Shown: in pieces, positions 35,506 through 45,756 of the stretch | Layout: each line of letters starts with the position of its first letter | How positions within the stretch are numbered: position 1 is the first letter of the stretch | Assembly: GCF_030625865.1 (NCBI RefSeq) | Contig: NZ_DAOUQB010000012.1 | Coordinates: 1-64,000 of the forward strand | Source: Anaerotignum sp. | GTDB taxonomy: Bacteria > Bacillota > Clostridia > Lachnospirales > Anaerotignaceae | Direction of reading: 5' to 3' | DNA length: 64,000 nt | Notes under the pieces: generated by a model | The model's input: only the letters and a program-made list of their open reading frames with translations | The model's database searches: none | Told to the model about the DNA's origin: nothing | Made by a program: the position numbers and the translations under genes

Positions 35506-36504
35506 ATGAAAAAAATTAATCTGGCAGTAGTTGGCGCGACAGGAATGGTTGGCAGAACTTTTCTAAAAGTCTTAGAAGAAAGACAGCTTCCCATTGAAAA
35601 TTTTTACGTTATGGCCTCCAGTCGCTCCGCAGGAAAAACCATCACCTTCAACGGAAAAGATTATATCGTTGAAGAATTGACAGAAAACTCTTTTGATAAA
35701 CCCATTGATATTGCTTTATTTTCTGCAGGTGGCAGTACAAGCGAAAAATTTGCGCCTATTGCAGCAGCCCATGGATGCATTGTAATAGATAACAGCTCTC
35801 AATGGCGTATGGATCCAGAAGTTCCCCTGGTTGTACCGGAAGTAAATCCTGAGGATATTTCTTGGCACAAAAACATTATTGCAAACCCTAACTGCTCTAC
35901 AATTCAGGCAGTGGTTGCATTAAAGCCTTTGGATGACAAATATAAAATTAAGCGTGTTGTATATTCAACCTATCAGGCAGTTAGCGGTGCAGGTCTTGCC
36001 GGTTGGATGGATCTTGAAAACGGCTTAAAGGGCGAGGAACCCAAAAAATTCCCTCACCCTATTGCAAATAACTGTTTACCACATATTGATGTTTTCTTGG
36101 AAAATGGATATACAAAAGAAGAAATGAAGATGGTAAACGAAACAAGAAAAATGCTTCACAATGATGACTTGAAAGTAACAGCTACCACCGTACGCGTACC
36201 TGTTTTTAACTCCCACAGTGAATCCATTAACTTGGAGTTTGAAAAACCCTTTGCGTTAGATGAGTTAATCGAAACATTGAAAAATGCACCTGGCATTATT
36301 TTGCTGAATGACTCTAATAACAATGAATATCCTTTGGCTGTCAGCGCGACAGGTCGCGATGAAGTTTTTATCGGCCGTATTCGCCGTGATGAAAGTGTTG
36401 AAAACGGCGTAAACATTTGGGTAGTTGCCGATAACATCCGCAAGGGTGCCGCAACAAACGCAGTTCAAATTGCAGAAGAAATTATTAAAAATATGAACGC
36501 ATAA
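35506..36504 (+). CDS. asd: Aspartate-semialdehyde dehydrogenase
   Basis: Asd reduces aspartyl phosphate to aspartate semialdehyde with NADPH, the branch precursor for lysine, diaminopimelate, threonine and methionine. The 332-residue protein has the NADP motif VVGATGMVGRTFLKVLEE, the active-site Cys in ANPNCSTIQ, and the substrate region YQAVSGAGLAG. The late motif TTVRVPVFNSHSESINLEF contains the catalytic His. It is the first gene after the lysine riboswitch. No aspartokinase gene is in this window. Confidence 0.97.
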   Translation: MKKINLAVVGATGMVGRTFLKVLEERQLPIENFYVMASSRSAGKTITFNGKDYIVEELTENSFDKPIDIALFSAGGSTSEKFAPIAAAHGCIVIDNSSQWRMDPEVPLVVPEVNPEDISWHKNIIANPNCSTIQAVVALKPLDDKYKIKRVVYSTYQAVSGAGLAGWMDLENGLKGEEPKKFPHPIANNCLPHIDVFLENGYTKEEMKMVNETRKMLHNDDLKVTATTVRVPVFNSHSESINLEFEKPFALDELIETLKNAPGIILLNDSNNNEYPLAVSATGRDEVFIGRIRRDESVENGVNIWVVADNIRKGAATNAVQIAEEIIKNMNA

Positions 36505-36542
36505 CTATATCCTATAACAAAAATTTTGGAGGTGCTTGCATT

Positions 36543-37427
36543 ATGTCAATTTTTACAGGTGCTGGTGTTGCTTTGGTTACACCTACATTCCCCGATGGTA
36601 CTGTTAATTTTGAAAAAATGAAAGAACTGATCGAATTCCAGCTTTCCAACGAATCTGATGCACTAATTATTTGTGGTACTACCGGTGAAGCATCTACTTT
36701 GTCCGATGAGGTACAAATCGAATGTGTGCGTTTTGCCGTTGAAGTTACAAATGGCCGTGTGCCAGTCATTGCCGGCGCGGGCAGCAACGACACTGCCCAT
36801 TGCATCGAATTGGCAACAGCTTGTGAAAAAGTAGGGGCTGACGCTGTTTTACTGGTAACCCCTTATTATAACAAAGCAACACAAAAAGGGTTAATTCTGC
36901 ATTACACGGCTGTAGCGGAAAGCATCTCAATTCCTATTATTCTGTATAATGTTCCCGGTCGTACCGGATGTAATATTGCACCAAAAACAGTTTTGGAGTT
37001 ATCTAAAGTAAAAAATATTGTTGCTGTGAAAGAAGCAAGCGGAAACCTATCTCAGATAGCTGAAATTGCCTCCCTGATTGGCCCTGATTTTGATATTTAC
37101 AGCGGCAATGATGATCAAATTCTGCCAATTCTTTCTTTAGGCGGAAAAGGCGTTATTTCTGTCCTATCCAATGTTGCTCCAAAGCAAACCCATGATATGG
37201 TTACAAAATTCCTGGGCGGCGACGTTAAGGGCGCAATTGATTTGCAGTTAGGTGTAATCGAGTTAATTTCTGCCCTGTTTTGCGAAGTAAATCCTATTCC
37301 TGTTAAAACCGCCTTAGATTTAATGGGTTACGAAGTTGGTCCTTGCCGTATGCCCCTTTGTGCTATGGAAGATAAAAACTTGGAAACTTTGAAAAAAGCA
37401 ATGAAAAATTATGGTTTGATTTCGTAA
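36543..37427 (+). CDS. dapA: 4-hydroxy-tetrahydrodipicolinate synthase
   Basis: DapA condenses aspartate semialdehyde with pyruvate, the first committed step to diaminopimelate and lysine and, in spore formers, to dipicolinate. The 294-residue TIM barrel shows FTGAGVALVTPTF, CGTTGEASTLSDEE-like CGTTGEASTLSDEV, LVTPYYNKATQKG (catalytic Tyr), YNVPGRTGCNI, and the Schiff-base Lys in VAVKEASGN. GGAGG stands before the ATG. It lies 38 bases after asd. Confidence 0.98.
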   Translation: MSIFTGAGVALVTPTFPDGTVNFEKMKELIEFQLSNESDALIICGTTGEASTLSDEVQIECVRFAVEVTNGRVPVIAGAGSNDTAHCIELATACEKVGADAVLLVTPYYNKATQKGLILHYTAVAESISIPIILYNVPGRTGCNIAPKTVLELSKVKNIVAVKEASGNLSQIAEIASLIGPDFDIYSGNDDQILPILSLGGKGVISVLSNVAPKQTHDMVTKFLGGDVKGAIDLQLGVIELISALFCEVNPIPVKTALDLMGYEVGPCRMPLCAMEDKNLETLKKAMKNYGLIS

Positions 37428-37436
37428 AAATTCCCT

Positions 37437-37467
37437 TGCGGCAAAGGATAAAACTTTGCCGCATTTT
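37437..37467 (+). terminator. Weak terminator or processing hairpin between dapA and dapB
   Basis: A perfect 10-bp stem (TGCGGCAAAG / CTTTGCCGCA) followed by only four T residues, 10 bases past dapA. It may lower, but not block, read-through into dapB. Confidence 0.6.
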
Positions 37468-37628
37468 AACAAATTAAATTATGTACAAGCTTTAAAAATG
37501 ATCTATTACAAAAGGCGACTGTCATCAGTCAATGAAATAAACCGACTTTTTGACGCAAGAACATTGTAATTTCCAATTCTTGGTTCAAAGAGCAGTGATA
37601 AAGGTTTGATTTTAAAGGAGTGTAAAAT

Positions 37629-38381
37629 ATGATTAAAATTATCATGCATGGCTGCGGTGGTAAAATGGGACAGGTTGTAGCCGAAATTGTTGCAAATGAT
37701 GATGCCTGCCAAATCGTTGCCGGCATTGATCCAAGAGTGCCCGAGGCTAGCTTCCCCGTTTTCCCCACACCTGCAGATTGTAATGTTGCTGCTGATGTAA
37801 TAATTGATTTTTCCACAGCTATCGCTGTACCCGCTTTATTGGAGTTCTCAAAGACAAAAAACATTCCTGTCGTTGTTTGTACCACCGCCCTCAACGATGA
37901 AACCACGGCATTACTGCAAGAAACTTCCAACAGTGTGGCTGTGTTAAAATCTGCAAATATGTCTATCGGCGTAAACCTACTGCTTGATCTGGTTCAAAAA
38001 GCTGCGCAAGTGTTGTATGACGCAAATTTTGATATTGAACTTGTAGAAAAGCATCATAATCAGAAAATTGATGCACCCAGTGGTACCGCAATGGCACTGG
38101 CAAATGCAATCAACGATGCTATGGATCAGCAATTCCACTACGTATATGACCGTTCGCAAACAAACGAAAAAAGAGACCGCAAGGAAATCGGTATTCATGC
38201 TGTACGTGGAGGTAATATTGTAGGGGATCATGACGTAATTTTTGCCGGCAGAGATGAAGTTATCGAATTAAGTCATCGTGCCACCTCTCGTGAAGTTTTC
38301 GCAGTAGGTGCCGTAAAAGCAGCAAAATATCTGGCATTCAAAGGTCCAGGGCTTTATTCCATGAAGGATGTTTTAGCATAA
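37629..38381 (+). CDS. dapB: 4-hydroxy-tetrahydrodipicolinate reductase
   Basis: DapB reduces the DapA product to tetrahydrodipicolinate using NAD(P)H. The 250-residue protein has the nucleotide loop IMHGCGGKMGQVVAEIV, DFSTAIAVPALLEF, VCTTALNDE, and the signature VEKHHNQKIDAPSGTAMALA with catalytic His and Lys. Later DKRDRKEIGIHAVRGGNIVGDHDVIFAG-like sequence completes the substrate domain. AAAGGAG precedes the ATG. A 200-base gap with a hairpin separates it from dapA. Confidence 0.97.
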   Translation: MIKIIMHGCGGKMGQVVAEIVANDDACQIVAGIDPRVPEASFPVFPTPADCNVAADVIIDFSTAIAVPALLEFSKTKNIPVVVCTTALNDETTALLQETSNSVAVLKSANMSIGVNLLLDLVQKAAQVLYDANFDIELVEKHHNQKIDAPSGTAMALANAINDAMDQQFHYVYDRSQTNEKRDRKEIGIHAVRGGNIVGDHDVIFAGRDEVIELSHRATSREVFAVGAVKAAKYLAFKGPGLYSMKDVLA

Positions 38382-38405
38382 ATGATACCCCCTATAACAA
38401 ATTTA

Positions 38406-38446
38406 AAATCCACCACCAAAGGATTTTTCCTTTTAGTGGTGGATTT
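38406..38446 (+). terminator. Terminator after dapB
   Basis: AAATCCACCAC pairs with GTGGTGGATTT, with a further AAAGG/CCTTT inner stem. The T run is short, but the stem is long and stands 24 bases past the dapB stop. Confidence 0.75.
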
Positions 38447-38613
38447 CTAACTTAATTATAAATTTCTTTTTTGAATACATGATTCCTCTATTATCGGGAA
38501 TCCAAGCTTATCAAAAACATATAAATGCGAAAAATTTCAATACAAGGTAAGCAAAGCCTTCCCCATATTGTCTTCGCATTTCTTCTGTTCAATCAAAAAC
38601 CTTTCCAGAAGAC

Positions 38614-39099
38614 TTATTGTTTTTCTGCCTTCAACTGATAAATACAATCCACTCGCTCCCCAATGGTTGGAGGCAAAGAATCTCCGGTTAAGATAATATC
38701 CATATACTCAGGGCGTCGATCCAATAACTCATCTAACTGCTCCGCAGATAGGAACCCTTTTTTAATGCACTCTAAAATTCCGTCCAAAAGAAGCATTTCG
38801 CATTCCCCTGTATCCACAATTTTTCTGGCAAAATTAAAAGCATTTTTTATTTCGCTACTCATTTCCCTGAGAGCCGACTCATCAAGTTCTTGCTCTTCCC
38901 GTTGTTTTTCAAAACGGAAAATACGAAAATCAGGCTCCAGTTTTTTTAAAAGCTCAATTTCTTTCGTATTATGATAATCCATAAACTGTATCATCACAAC
39001 ACGCATATCATCGCCAATAGCCCTCAAGCCTCTACCAACAGCCACACAGGTTTTTCCCTTGCCTGCGCCGTAATAAACGGAAATCTGTCCTTGTCTCAC
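38614..39099 (-). CDS. cobO: Cob(I)yrinic acid a,c-diamide adenosyltransferase (CobO/BtuR type)
   Basis: This enzyme puts the 5'-deoxyadenosyl group of ATP on reduced corrinoids and so makes adenosylcobalamin. The 161-residue P-loop protein starts GQISVYYGAGKGKTCVAVGRGLRA (Walker A GAGKGKT). It continues with VVMIQFMDYH, LLLDGILECIKKGFL and PEYMDIILTGDSLPPTI, all family features, although the usual DEIN is replaced by DGIL. Start is GTG behind AGGAG. It sits 16 bases after the SSB-like gene on the same strand. B12-dependent enzymes are common in clostridial amino-acid fermentations. Confidence 0.88.
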   Translation of the reverse strand: MRQGQISVYYGAGKGKTCVAVGRGLRAIGDDMRVVMIQFMDYHNTKEIELLKKLEPDFRIFRFEKQREEQELDESALREMSSEIKNAFNFARKIVDTGECEMLLLDGILECIKKGFLSAEQLDELLDRRPEYMDIILTGDSLPPTIGERVDCIYQLKAEKQ

Positions 39100-39115
39100 T
39101 TTAATTCAACTCCTG

Positions 39116-39781
39116 CTATTCTTCGGTTGTATTTTCTACAGCATCTGTTTTTTCATCAGCATGGGGAATTTCTATTTTAGACACAGAAACTTCATAGGCG
39201 ATACGTTCTTCAATCATTTCGCCCATCTTTTTCTGATAAGTTCTGCTTTGTATTCTACCCCAAACTTTAATGTTCGCGCCCACTTTAAGGTTTGCCATAT
39301 ATCTAGCATTACGCCCCCATACGATACAAGGAATATAATCGGATTTGTTATATGCACGGTTTACTGCAACCAAAACATCTGATATTTCCCGACCAAACGG
39401 GGTCTTTCTATAAATTGGCTCTTTGCAGATAAATCCATTCAAAAAAATTTGATTAATATTCTTTTTTTCCTCTTCAGCTAAAATACAGATCTCTCTGGCA
39501 AAAACAGTAAGCACAAGTCTATTCTTCCTACTATTGTAGTTATTATAACTGCGAAGTTGTCCAAGAATATCCACACAAACACCAATTTTCAGCTGATCTT
39601 TGTCTATCAATCTTTCCGAAACGGTGATCGGAAGGATGTCAGCCTGATCGCTAAGACGCTCAGATGCTATCTTAAACGTATAGAAGCCCTCTCCATAAAC
39701 CTCGTGGCTAAACACACATTCCTCCACGATTTTACCGGCAATGGCAACATTGTTGTTTTCCGGCAATCCATCCATATGCAT
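39116..39781 (-). CDS. Single-strand DNA-binding-like protein with two OB folds
   Basis: The 221-residue protein appears to have two consecutive SSB-type OB folds. The first (about 10-105) has NNVAIAGKIVEECVFSHEVYGEGFYTFKIASERLSDQADILPITVSERL and CVDILGQLRSYN. The second (about 112-200) has NQIFLNGFICKEPIYRKTPFGREISDVLVAVNRAYNKSDYIPCIVWGRNARYMANLKVGANIKVWGRIQSRTYQKK, close to ordinary SSB. An acidic tail follows but lacks the DDDIPF end that binds partner proteins. I start at ATG 39781, six bases after GGGGAG. Such proteins occur in Clostridia in addition to the replicative SSB. Confidence 0.8.
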   Translation of the reverse strand: MHMDGLPENNNVAIAGKIVEECVFSHEVYGEGFYTFKIASERLSDQADILPITVSERLIDKDQLKIGVCVDILGQLRSYNNYNSRKNRLVLTVFAREICILAEEEKKNINQIFLNGFICKEPIYRKTPFGREISDVLVAVNRAYNKSDYIPCIVWGRNARYMANLKVGANIKVWGRIQSRTYQKKMGEMIEERIAYEVSVSKIEIPHADEKTDAVENTTEE

Positions 39782-39937
39782 CACTTTCTCCCCTTTTCTA
39801 TGCCGATTTTTTTCCTCGGCAATGCTTCCTTCTGTATTTCAGTTTACGCAAAAAAACAAACCTTTAGAAGTCCAAATGTAAAAAAACTCTTTTAGACCTT
39901 CTTCAGGTACATTTTGCCGTAGTCATAACCATCATTG

Positions 39938-40246
39938 TCAGAGGTCTGAAGCTTCTTTTCCATTACGGAAAATAAACCCTATCTTCACGCAATCAATAGC
40001 TACGATCATAGAGTAATCTTTTGTTTTGTATATTAATGGCTCCCCATTTTTCTTAACAATCACTGCTTCGACTTTTTTGTTGTTCTCCAACCAATAACAG
40101 AGGAAGTAAAAATCATCAACCTGACGCACTGTCCATTCTAACTCTAAAAGAGGCTTTAAAAAGAAATCCCTCTCGCAGCCAAATAAATCGGCCACCTTTT
40201 TGCTTGCCTGTACAAATTCCTGTACTGGTTCTTTTCCCTTCGCCAT
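39938..40246 (-). CDS. Hypothetical protein (102 aa)
   Basis: A small soluble protein with a lysine-rich helical start (MAKGKEPVQEFVQASKKVADLFG) and a beta-rich middle (WTVRQVDDFYFLCYWLENNKKVEAVIVKKNGEPLIYKTKDYSMIVAIDCVKIGFIF). The pattern looks like a compact alpha/beta domain with no visible catalytic motif. I start at ATG 40246, five bases after GGAGG. I do not recognise the family. Confidence 0.7.
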   Translation of the reverse strand: MAKGKEPVQEFVQASKKVADLFGCERDFFLKPLLELEWTVRQVDDFYFLCYWLENNKKVEAVIVKKNGEPLIYKTKDYSMIVAIDCVKIGFIFRNGKEASDL

Positions 40247-40407
40247 ACCTTCCTCCACATAACCAAAAATCTTATATACTTATGGTAATGATTTCTAAAC
40301 GACTTGTCAATATAAACATTTCTTTTGTGCAACAACCTTTTTCTGTATTATAACAAAAAAGTAGGAAATGTCAAAAAAACCGACTTTCCCACTATATTCT
40401 TTGTATT

Positions 40408-43242
40408 TTAATTTTTACTCATAATGTCTTTCAAATAATTTCCTGTAAAAGACTGCACCACCAAACAAATTTCTTCAGGCGTTCCCTTTGCAATAATGGT
40501 TCCACCCTTATCTCCGCCCTCAGGTCCTAAATCGATGATGTAGTCTGCCGTTTTAATCACATCAAGATTATGTTCAATGACTACCACAGTATTTCCACCC
40601 TCTGTCAGGCGTTGAATTATTTGTACCAATTTATGCACATCAGCAGTATGCAGTCCCGTTGTCGGCTCATCTAAAATATACATCGTCTTTCCTGTACTTT
40701 TTTTGCTCAGCTCCGTTGCCAGTTTTACCCTTTGTGCTTCCCCTCCGGAAAGTGTGGTGGAGGATTGCCCCAACTTCACATAGGATAAACCAACATCATA
40801 AAGGGTCTGGAGTTTTGTCCTAATACGAGGAATATTTTCAAAGAAGGCCAATGCCTCTTCCACCGTCATTTCTAATACATCGGCGATAGTCTTGCCTTTA
40901 TACTTTACCTCCAACGTTTCACGATTATACCGTTTCCCTTGACAAACTTCACAAGGTACATAAATATCCGGCAAAAAGTGCATCTCAATTTTTATAATTC
41001 CGTCTCCGGCACAGGCTTCACAACGCCCACCCTTAACATTAAAACTAAATCTGCCTTTTTGATAGCCTCTCATCTTTGCCTCCGTAGTCTGGGCAAATAC
41101 ATCACGGATCATATCAAAAACCCCCGTATAGGTGGCAGGATTGCTTCTCGGTGTACGCCCAATGGGAGATTGGTCAATATCAATTACCTTATCCAGCTTT
41201 TCATGTCCAACCATATCTTTATGGACACCTGGTCTTAGCTTTGCACGGTTTAGGTCTCTTGCCAAACGCTTATATAATATTTCGTTGACCAAGGAGCTTT
41301 TCCCTGAACCGCTGACCCCGGTAATACAGGTAAATACACCTAAAGGAATTTCCACATCTATATTCTTCAAGTTGTTTTCCGTTGCACCTTTAATTTTAAT
41401 TACATTATCAGATGAGAAGGTTCTGCGTTCTTTCGGCACCTCAATTTTCTTTCTGCCACTGAGGTAATCACCCGTAATAGAGCGTTCACAAGCCATAATT
41501 TCTTCTGCACTGCCAACACAGAGCACCTCACCGCCATCTGTCCCTGCCCCCGGGCCAATATCTACAATACAATCCGCCGCAAACATGGTATCTTCATCAT
41601 GCTCAACCACAATCAACGAATTACCAATATCCCGAAGATGCTGTAATGTTTTCAGCAACTTGTCGTTGTCCCTTTGATGCAAGCCAATACTGGGCTCATC
41701 CAATATATACACAACCCCAACCAAGCCCGAGCCGATTTGGGTAGCTAATCGGATTCTTTGCGCTTCCCCTCCTGAAAGCGTTCCTGCGGTACGGGAAAGC
41801 GTTAAATACTCCAGCCCCACATCCATCAAAAAACCAATCCTCGCATTGATTTCCTTTAAAATTCGCAGACCAATCATTTCTTCCCTTCCACTGAGTTGAA
41901 GATTTTGGAAAAAATTTTGTATTTCAGCCACAGAAAGTTCTGTTAACTCAGAAATATTTTTTCCTCCTACGGTAATAGCTAGAACTTCAGGACGCAAACG
42001 CTGTCCATGACAGACAGGGCACTGTATGTTCGTCATAAATTCTTCATATTCTCCGCGCATAGTTTCCGAAGTTTCGTTATATCTGCGCAGCAAATTTGGA
42101 ATTAAACCGTCAAAATCATAATCGTAGGTACCTGTTCCACGATAATTGGTATAAGTAATACGGATTTTTTCTCCACCTGTTCCATAGAAAATAATTTTTC
42201 GTATATTATCCGGGAGCTCACGAAAAGGTATATCCAGAGAAAAATTATATTTTTCTGCCAAAGCCTCAAACAACACACGACTCATGCTGTCCTTTGCAGA
42301 AATGGAATTATAGCCGGGAGCAACAATGGCTCCCCCTAAAATGCTAAGACTGTCATTGGGAACAATCAGACCTTCATCAAATTTCATCTGCATCCCCAAA
42401 CCTGTACAGGTAGGACAGGCGCCACTGGGGTTATTAAAAGAAAATAAACGAGGTTCAATTTCCATTAAATCAATGCCACAATCAGGGCATGAGAAATTTT
42501 GGCTAAATACCAATTCCTCCTCCCCTTGATTCACATCCACCACCAAAAGTCCGCCGGTTAAAGCTGATACGGTTTCTATGGACTCTGTCAAACGCTTTTG
42601 AATTCCTTCTTTTATTACCAAACGATCCACTACAATTTCTATCGTATGTTTTTTGTTTTTTTCCAGTTCGATTTTTTCCGATAGGTCGTATAAAAAGCCA
42701 TCTACACGGACACGAACATATCCGCTTTTTTTCGCATCTTCCAAAAGCTTAACATGAGTTCCTTTTCTCCCCCGAACCACAGGGGCAAGAAGCTGTAACT
42801 TTGTGCGCTCAGGCAACTCTAAGATACGGTCTACAATTTGGTCTATGGTTTGCTTTTTAATCTCTTTTCCACATTTTGGGCAATGGGGAATACCAATACG
42901 GGCATATAGCAAACGTAAATAGTCATAAATTTCCGTTACAGTTCCCACTGTAGATCGGGGATTATGACTAGTTGTCTTTTGATCTATAGAAATCGCAGGA
43001 GAAAGACCTTCGATTAAATCAACATCCGGCTTTTCCATCTGCCCTAAAAATTGACGTGCATAAGAAGACAAAGATTCAACATAACGTCTCTGCCCCTCTG
43101 CATAAAGGGTATCAAAGGCCAGAGAGCTTTTGCCCGAGCCGCTGACTCCCGTAAATACAACCAGTTTATCTCTTGGGATAGTTAGATCCACATTTTTTAA
43201 ATTATGCTCCCTAGCTCCCCGAATTACAATTTTATCCTTCAT
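40408..43242 (-). CDS. uvrA: UvrABC excision nuclease subunit A
   Basis: UvrA is the damage-sensing ABC ATPase of nucleotide excision repair. The 944-residue protein has two ATPase halves with Walker [10 protein letters not shown] near residues 31-39 and 640-650, two ABC signatures ([20 protein letters not shown] and [18 protein letters not shown]), and zinc modules ([31 protein letters not shown]). GGAGGAAC precedes the ATG. It follows uvrB by 30 bases and forms a uvrBA operon. Confidence 0.98.
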   Translation of the reverse strand: MKDKIVIRGAREHNLKNVDLTIPRDKLVVFTGVSGSGKSSLAFDTLYAEGQRRYVESLSSYARQFLGQMEKPDVDLIEGLSPAISIDQKTTSHNPRSTVGTVTEIYDYLRLLYARIGIPHCPKCGKEIKKQTIDQIVDRILELPERTKLQLLAPVVRGRKGTHVKLLEDAKKSGYVRVRVDGFLYDLSEKIELEKNKKHTIEIVVDRLVIKEGIQKRLTESIETVSALTGGLLVVDVNQGEEELVFSQNFSCPDCGIDLMEIEPRLFSFNNPSGACPTCTGLGMQMKFDEGLIVPNDSLSILGGAIVAPGYNSISAKDSMSRVLFEALAEKYNFSLDIPFRELPDNIRKIIFYGTGGEKIRITYTNYRGTGTYDYDFDGLIPNLLRRYNETSETMRGEYEEFMTNIQCPVCHGQRLRPEVLAITVGGKNISELTELSVAEIQNFFQNLQLSGREEMIGLRILKEINARIGFLMDVGLEYLTLSRTAGTLSGGEAQRIRLATQIGSGLVGVVYILDEPSIGLHQRDNDKLLKTLQHLRDIGNSLIVVEHDEDTMFAADCIVDIGPGAGTDGGEVLCVGSAEEIMACERSITGDYLSGRKKIEVPKERRTFSSDNVIKIKGATENNLKNIDVEIPLGVFTCITGVSGSGKSSLVNEILYKRLARDLNRAKLRPGVHKDMVGHEKLDKVIDIDQSPIGRTPRSNPATYTGVFDMIRDVFAQTTEAKMRGYQKGRFSFNVKGGRCEACAGDGIIKIEMHFLPDIYVPCEVCQGKRYNRETLEVKYKGKTIADVLEMTVEEALAFFENIPRIRTKLQTLYDVGLSYVKLGQSSTTLSGGEAQRVKLATELSKKSTGKTMYILDEPTTGLHTADVHKLVQIIQRLTEGGNTVVVIEHNLDVIKTADYIIDLGPEGGDKGGTIIAKGTPEEICLVVQSFTGNYLKDIMSKN

Positions 43243-43272
43243 AGTTCCTCCTAAAGGCGGAAATACCGTCTA

Positions 43273-45252
43273 TCATTCTTCCAACATTTTTTTCAATTCC
43301 AATACCCTATCTCTCAGCTCTGCCGCACGCTCAAATTGTAACTCCACAGCCGCTTGTTTCATTTCTTTATTCATCTTTTGCAAAAGCTTCTTTAATTCCT
43401 CTTGGCTCATTGACTCAGGGTCCTTATCCAAACCAAACTTCTGCTTTTCCGTAGCAGTTTTGCTAATTTGAATAATATCATGAACCTTTTTTTGAATGGT
43501 TTGAGGCACAATACCATGGGCATCATTATAGGCTTCCTGAATACTGCGGCGTCGGTTCGTTTCCGTAATGGCCTTCTCCATGCTTTCCGTCATCACATTG
43601 GCATACATAATTACCCTGCCTTCCGCGTTTCTTGCCGCTCTGCCTACAGTCTGAATCAAAGAGGTCGCCGAACGCAAAAAGCCCTCTTTATCCGCATCCA
43701 AGATGGCAACCAGGCTCACTTCCGGAATGTCCAGCCCTTCACGCAGCAAGTTTATGCCTACCAAAACATCAAAAACATCCAAACGCAAATCTCGAATAAT
43801 CTCCAATCTCTCCAATGTATCAATATCCGAATGAAGATACCGTACCCGAACACCGGCCTCACGCATATAGTCCGTCAAACGTTCCGCCATCTTCTTCGTA
43901 AGCGTGGTTACAAGCACCTTTTGCCCGGCGGAGGTTGTTTTCTTCACTTCAGTCATCAAATTATCTATCTGCCCTTCAATGGGACGAACTGAAATTTCCG
44001 GGTCTAAAAGTCCGGTAGGGCGAATAATCTGCTCTGCAATTTGTTCCGAATGCTCCTTTTCGTACACAGAGGGCGTGGCGGAAACAAATAATAATTGGTT
44101 AATTTTACTTTCAAATTCCGGAAACTTTAATGGACGGTTATCCAAAGCAGAGGGCAGACGAAAGCCGAAATCCACTAATGTCGTCTTTCTGGACCTATCT
44201 CCTTCATACATCCCTCGAATCTGAGGGATGGAAACATGAGACTCATCCGCAATAATCAAAAAATCATCAGGGAAGAAATCAATCAGCGTAAAGGGGGTAC
44301 TCCCCGCCTCCCTTAAAGACAAATGACGGGAATAATTCTCAATCCCCGTGCAAAATCCCATTTCACGCATCATTTCAATATCATAATTTGTTCTTTGCTC
44401 CAATCGTTGGGCTTCCAACAGCTTGTCCTCTCTGCGAAGCTCATCTAAGCGATTTTTAAGCTCCGCTTCAATACGTTCAATAGATTGAGTCAGCTTCTCT
44501 CGAGATGTTACATAGTGAGAAGCGGGAAAAATAGAGATATGCGCTCTTGTCCCTAAAATTTCTCCCGTCAAAACATCTATTTCCGTTATTCTTTCTATCT
44601 CATCTCCAAAAAATTCAATCCGAACGGCATGTTCCGATGAACCGATAGGGAAAATTTCCACCACATCCCCTCGCACACGAAAAGAACCTCTTTCAAAATT
44701 CATATCATTTCTGTCATACTGCATTTCGATTAAGCTACGCAGCACCTCATCACGATCCTTTTCCATCCCCGGGCGTAAAGAAAGCATCATTCCATAATAC
44801 TCCTCGGGGTCACCTAAGCCGTAAATACAAGAAACACTGGCAACAACGATAACATCTTCCCTCTCTACCAGAGCCGCCGTTGCAGAGTGCCGTAGCTTAT
44901 CAATTTCATCGTTAACGGAAGAATCCTTTTCAATATAGGTATCTGTACTGGGAACATATGCCTCAGGCTGATAATAATCATAGTAGGAAACGAAATATTC
45001 CACTGCATTATCGGGAAAAAACTCTTTCAACTCATTATAAAGCTGTGCCGCAAGGGTTTTATTATGAGCAATCACAAGGGTAGGCTTTTGTAATTTTTCA
45101 ATAATATTTGCCATGGTAAAAGTTTTACCACTCCCTGTAACGCCCAGCAGTGTTTGAAATCTCTTACCTTCTTGAAAACCTTCCGCAAGCTTTTCAATTG
45201 CTTGCGGTTGATCTCCCGTAGGCTTATACTGAGATTGAACCTTAAATTCCAT
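43273..45252 (-). CDS. uvrB: UvrABC excision nuclease subunit B
   Basis: UvrB checks the damage that UvrA finds and recruits UvrC. The 659-residue helicase-like protein has Walker [16 protein letters not shown], the strand-separating hairpin [38 protein letters not shown], helicase motifs [31 protein letters not shown] and QTVGRAARN, and a C-terminal UVR domain that binds UvrC. GGAGGTG precedes the ATG. No LexA box was recognised in the 500-base upstream gap. Confidence 0.98.
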   Translation of the reverse strand: MEFKVQSQYKPTGDQPQAIEKLAEGFQEGKRFQTLLGVTGSGKTFTMANIIEKLQKPTLVIAHNKTLAAQLYNELKEFFPDNAVEYFVSYYDYYQPEAYVPSTDTYIEKDSSVNDEIDKLRHSATAALVEREDVIVVASVSCIYGLGDPEEYYGMMLSLRPGMEKDRDEVLRSLIEMQYDRNDMNFERGSFRVRGDVVEIFPIGSSEHAVRIEFFGDEIERITEIDVLTGEILGTRAHISIFPASHYVTSREKLTQSIERIEAELKNRLDELRREDKLLEAQRLEQRTNYDIEMMREMGFCTGIENYSRHLSLREAGSTPFTLIDFFPDDFLIIADESHVSIPQIRGMYEGDRSRKTTLVDFGFRLPSALDNRPLKFPEFESKINQLLFVSATPSVYEKEHSEQIAEQIIRPTGLLDPEISVRPIEGQIDNLMTEVKKTTSAGQKVLVTTLTKKMAERLTDYMREAGVRVRYLHSDIDTLERLEIIRDLRLDVFDVLVGINLLREGLDIPEVSLVAILDADKEGFLRSATSLIQTVGRAARNAEGRVIMYANVMTESMEKAITETNRRRSIQEAYNDAHGIVPQTIQKKVHDIIQISKTATEKQKFGLDKDPESMSQEELKKLLQKMNKEMKQAAVELQFERAAELRDRVLELKKMLEE

Positions 45253-45756
45253 TTTTTCACCTCCGAAAAAATTCGTCTATGTTCAAAATAATCATTCGTT
45301 TTTATTTATAATAAATTTTGTGCAACAATAAAATTTCCCATTGCAATTTAATAGACAAATTAGCTTTGCTTATCTGCAAATTATAACACATATGTTTCAA
45401 AAAGTATAGCACAAAATACAAACATTAGTTCTAAATTCCCTATTTTAGGGAAAGTAAATTCTCTTTTCAAGTAACATTGCAAACCGTTCCTCCCATTCCC
45501 TAGGAGATTTCTACTTTTATCTTTTGAGACCATCATTTATGGAACTTCCTTACTTAAGCCTTCAATTTCATCTTGTCCCTTTTTCTACCTAAATAAATTA
45601 CAAAAATTAAATTTTATCCGATTCTTGAAAATAGACTCCCAAATCCGACAGAATAAGAATTCGTTCACAAAAAAATAGTATCTACATTTCTCTTTGCAGA
45701 TACCATTAATAGCCTTGGCTTATCTCAAATTTTACATTCGAAATCATCACAAATTT
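45253..45756. other. Intergenic region upstream of uvrB
   Basis: AT-rich. It holds the uvrBA promoter area and, at its left end, the antiporter terminator. I looked for CGAAC-N4-GTTCG LexA boxes and saw none intact. Confidence 0.5.
45671..45703 (-). terminator. Terminator after the antiporter gene
   Basis: On the minus strand GTATCT..AGATAC form a stem of six or more pairs and are followed by ATTTTTTTG, about 55 bases past the stop. Confidence 0.75.

Noticed and set aside
45253-45400. LexA box upstream of uvrB
   Set aside because: No intact GAAC-N4-GTTC dyad could be found, though SOS control of uvrB is common.
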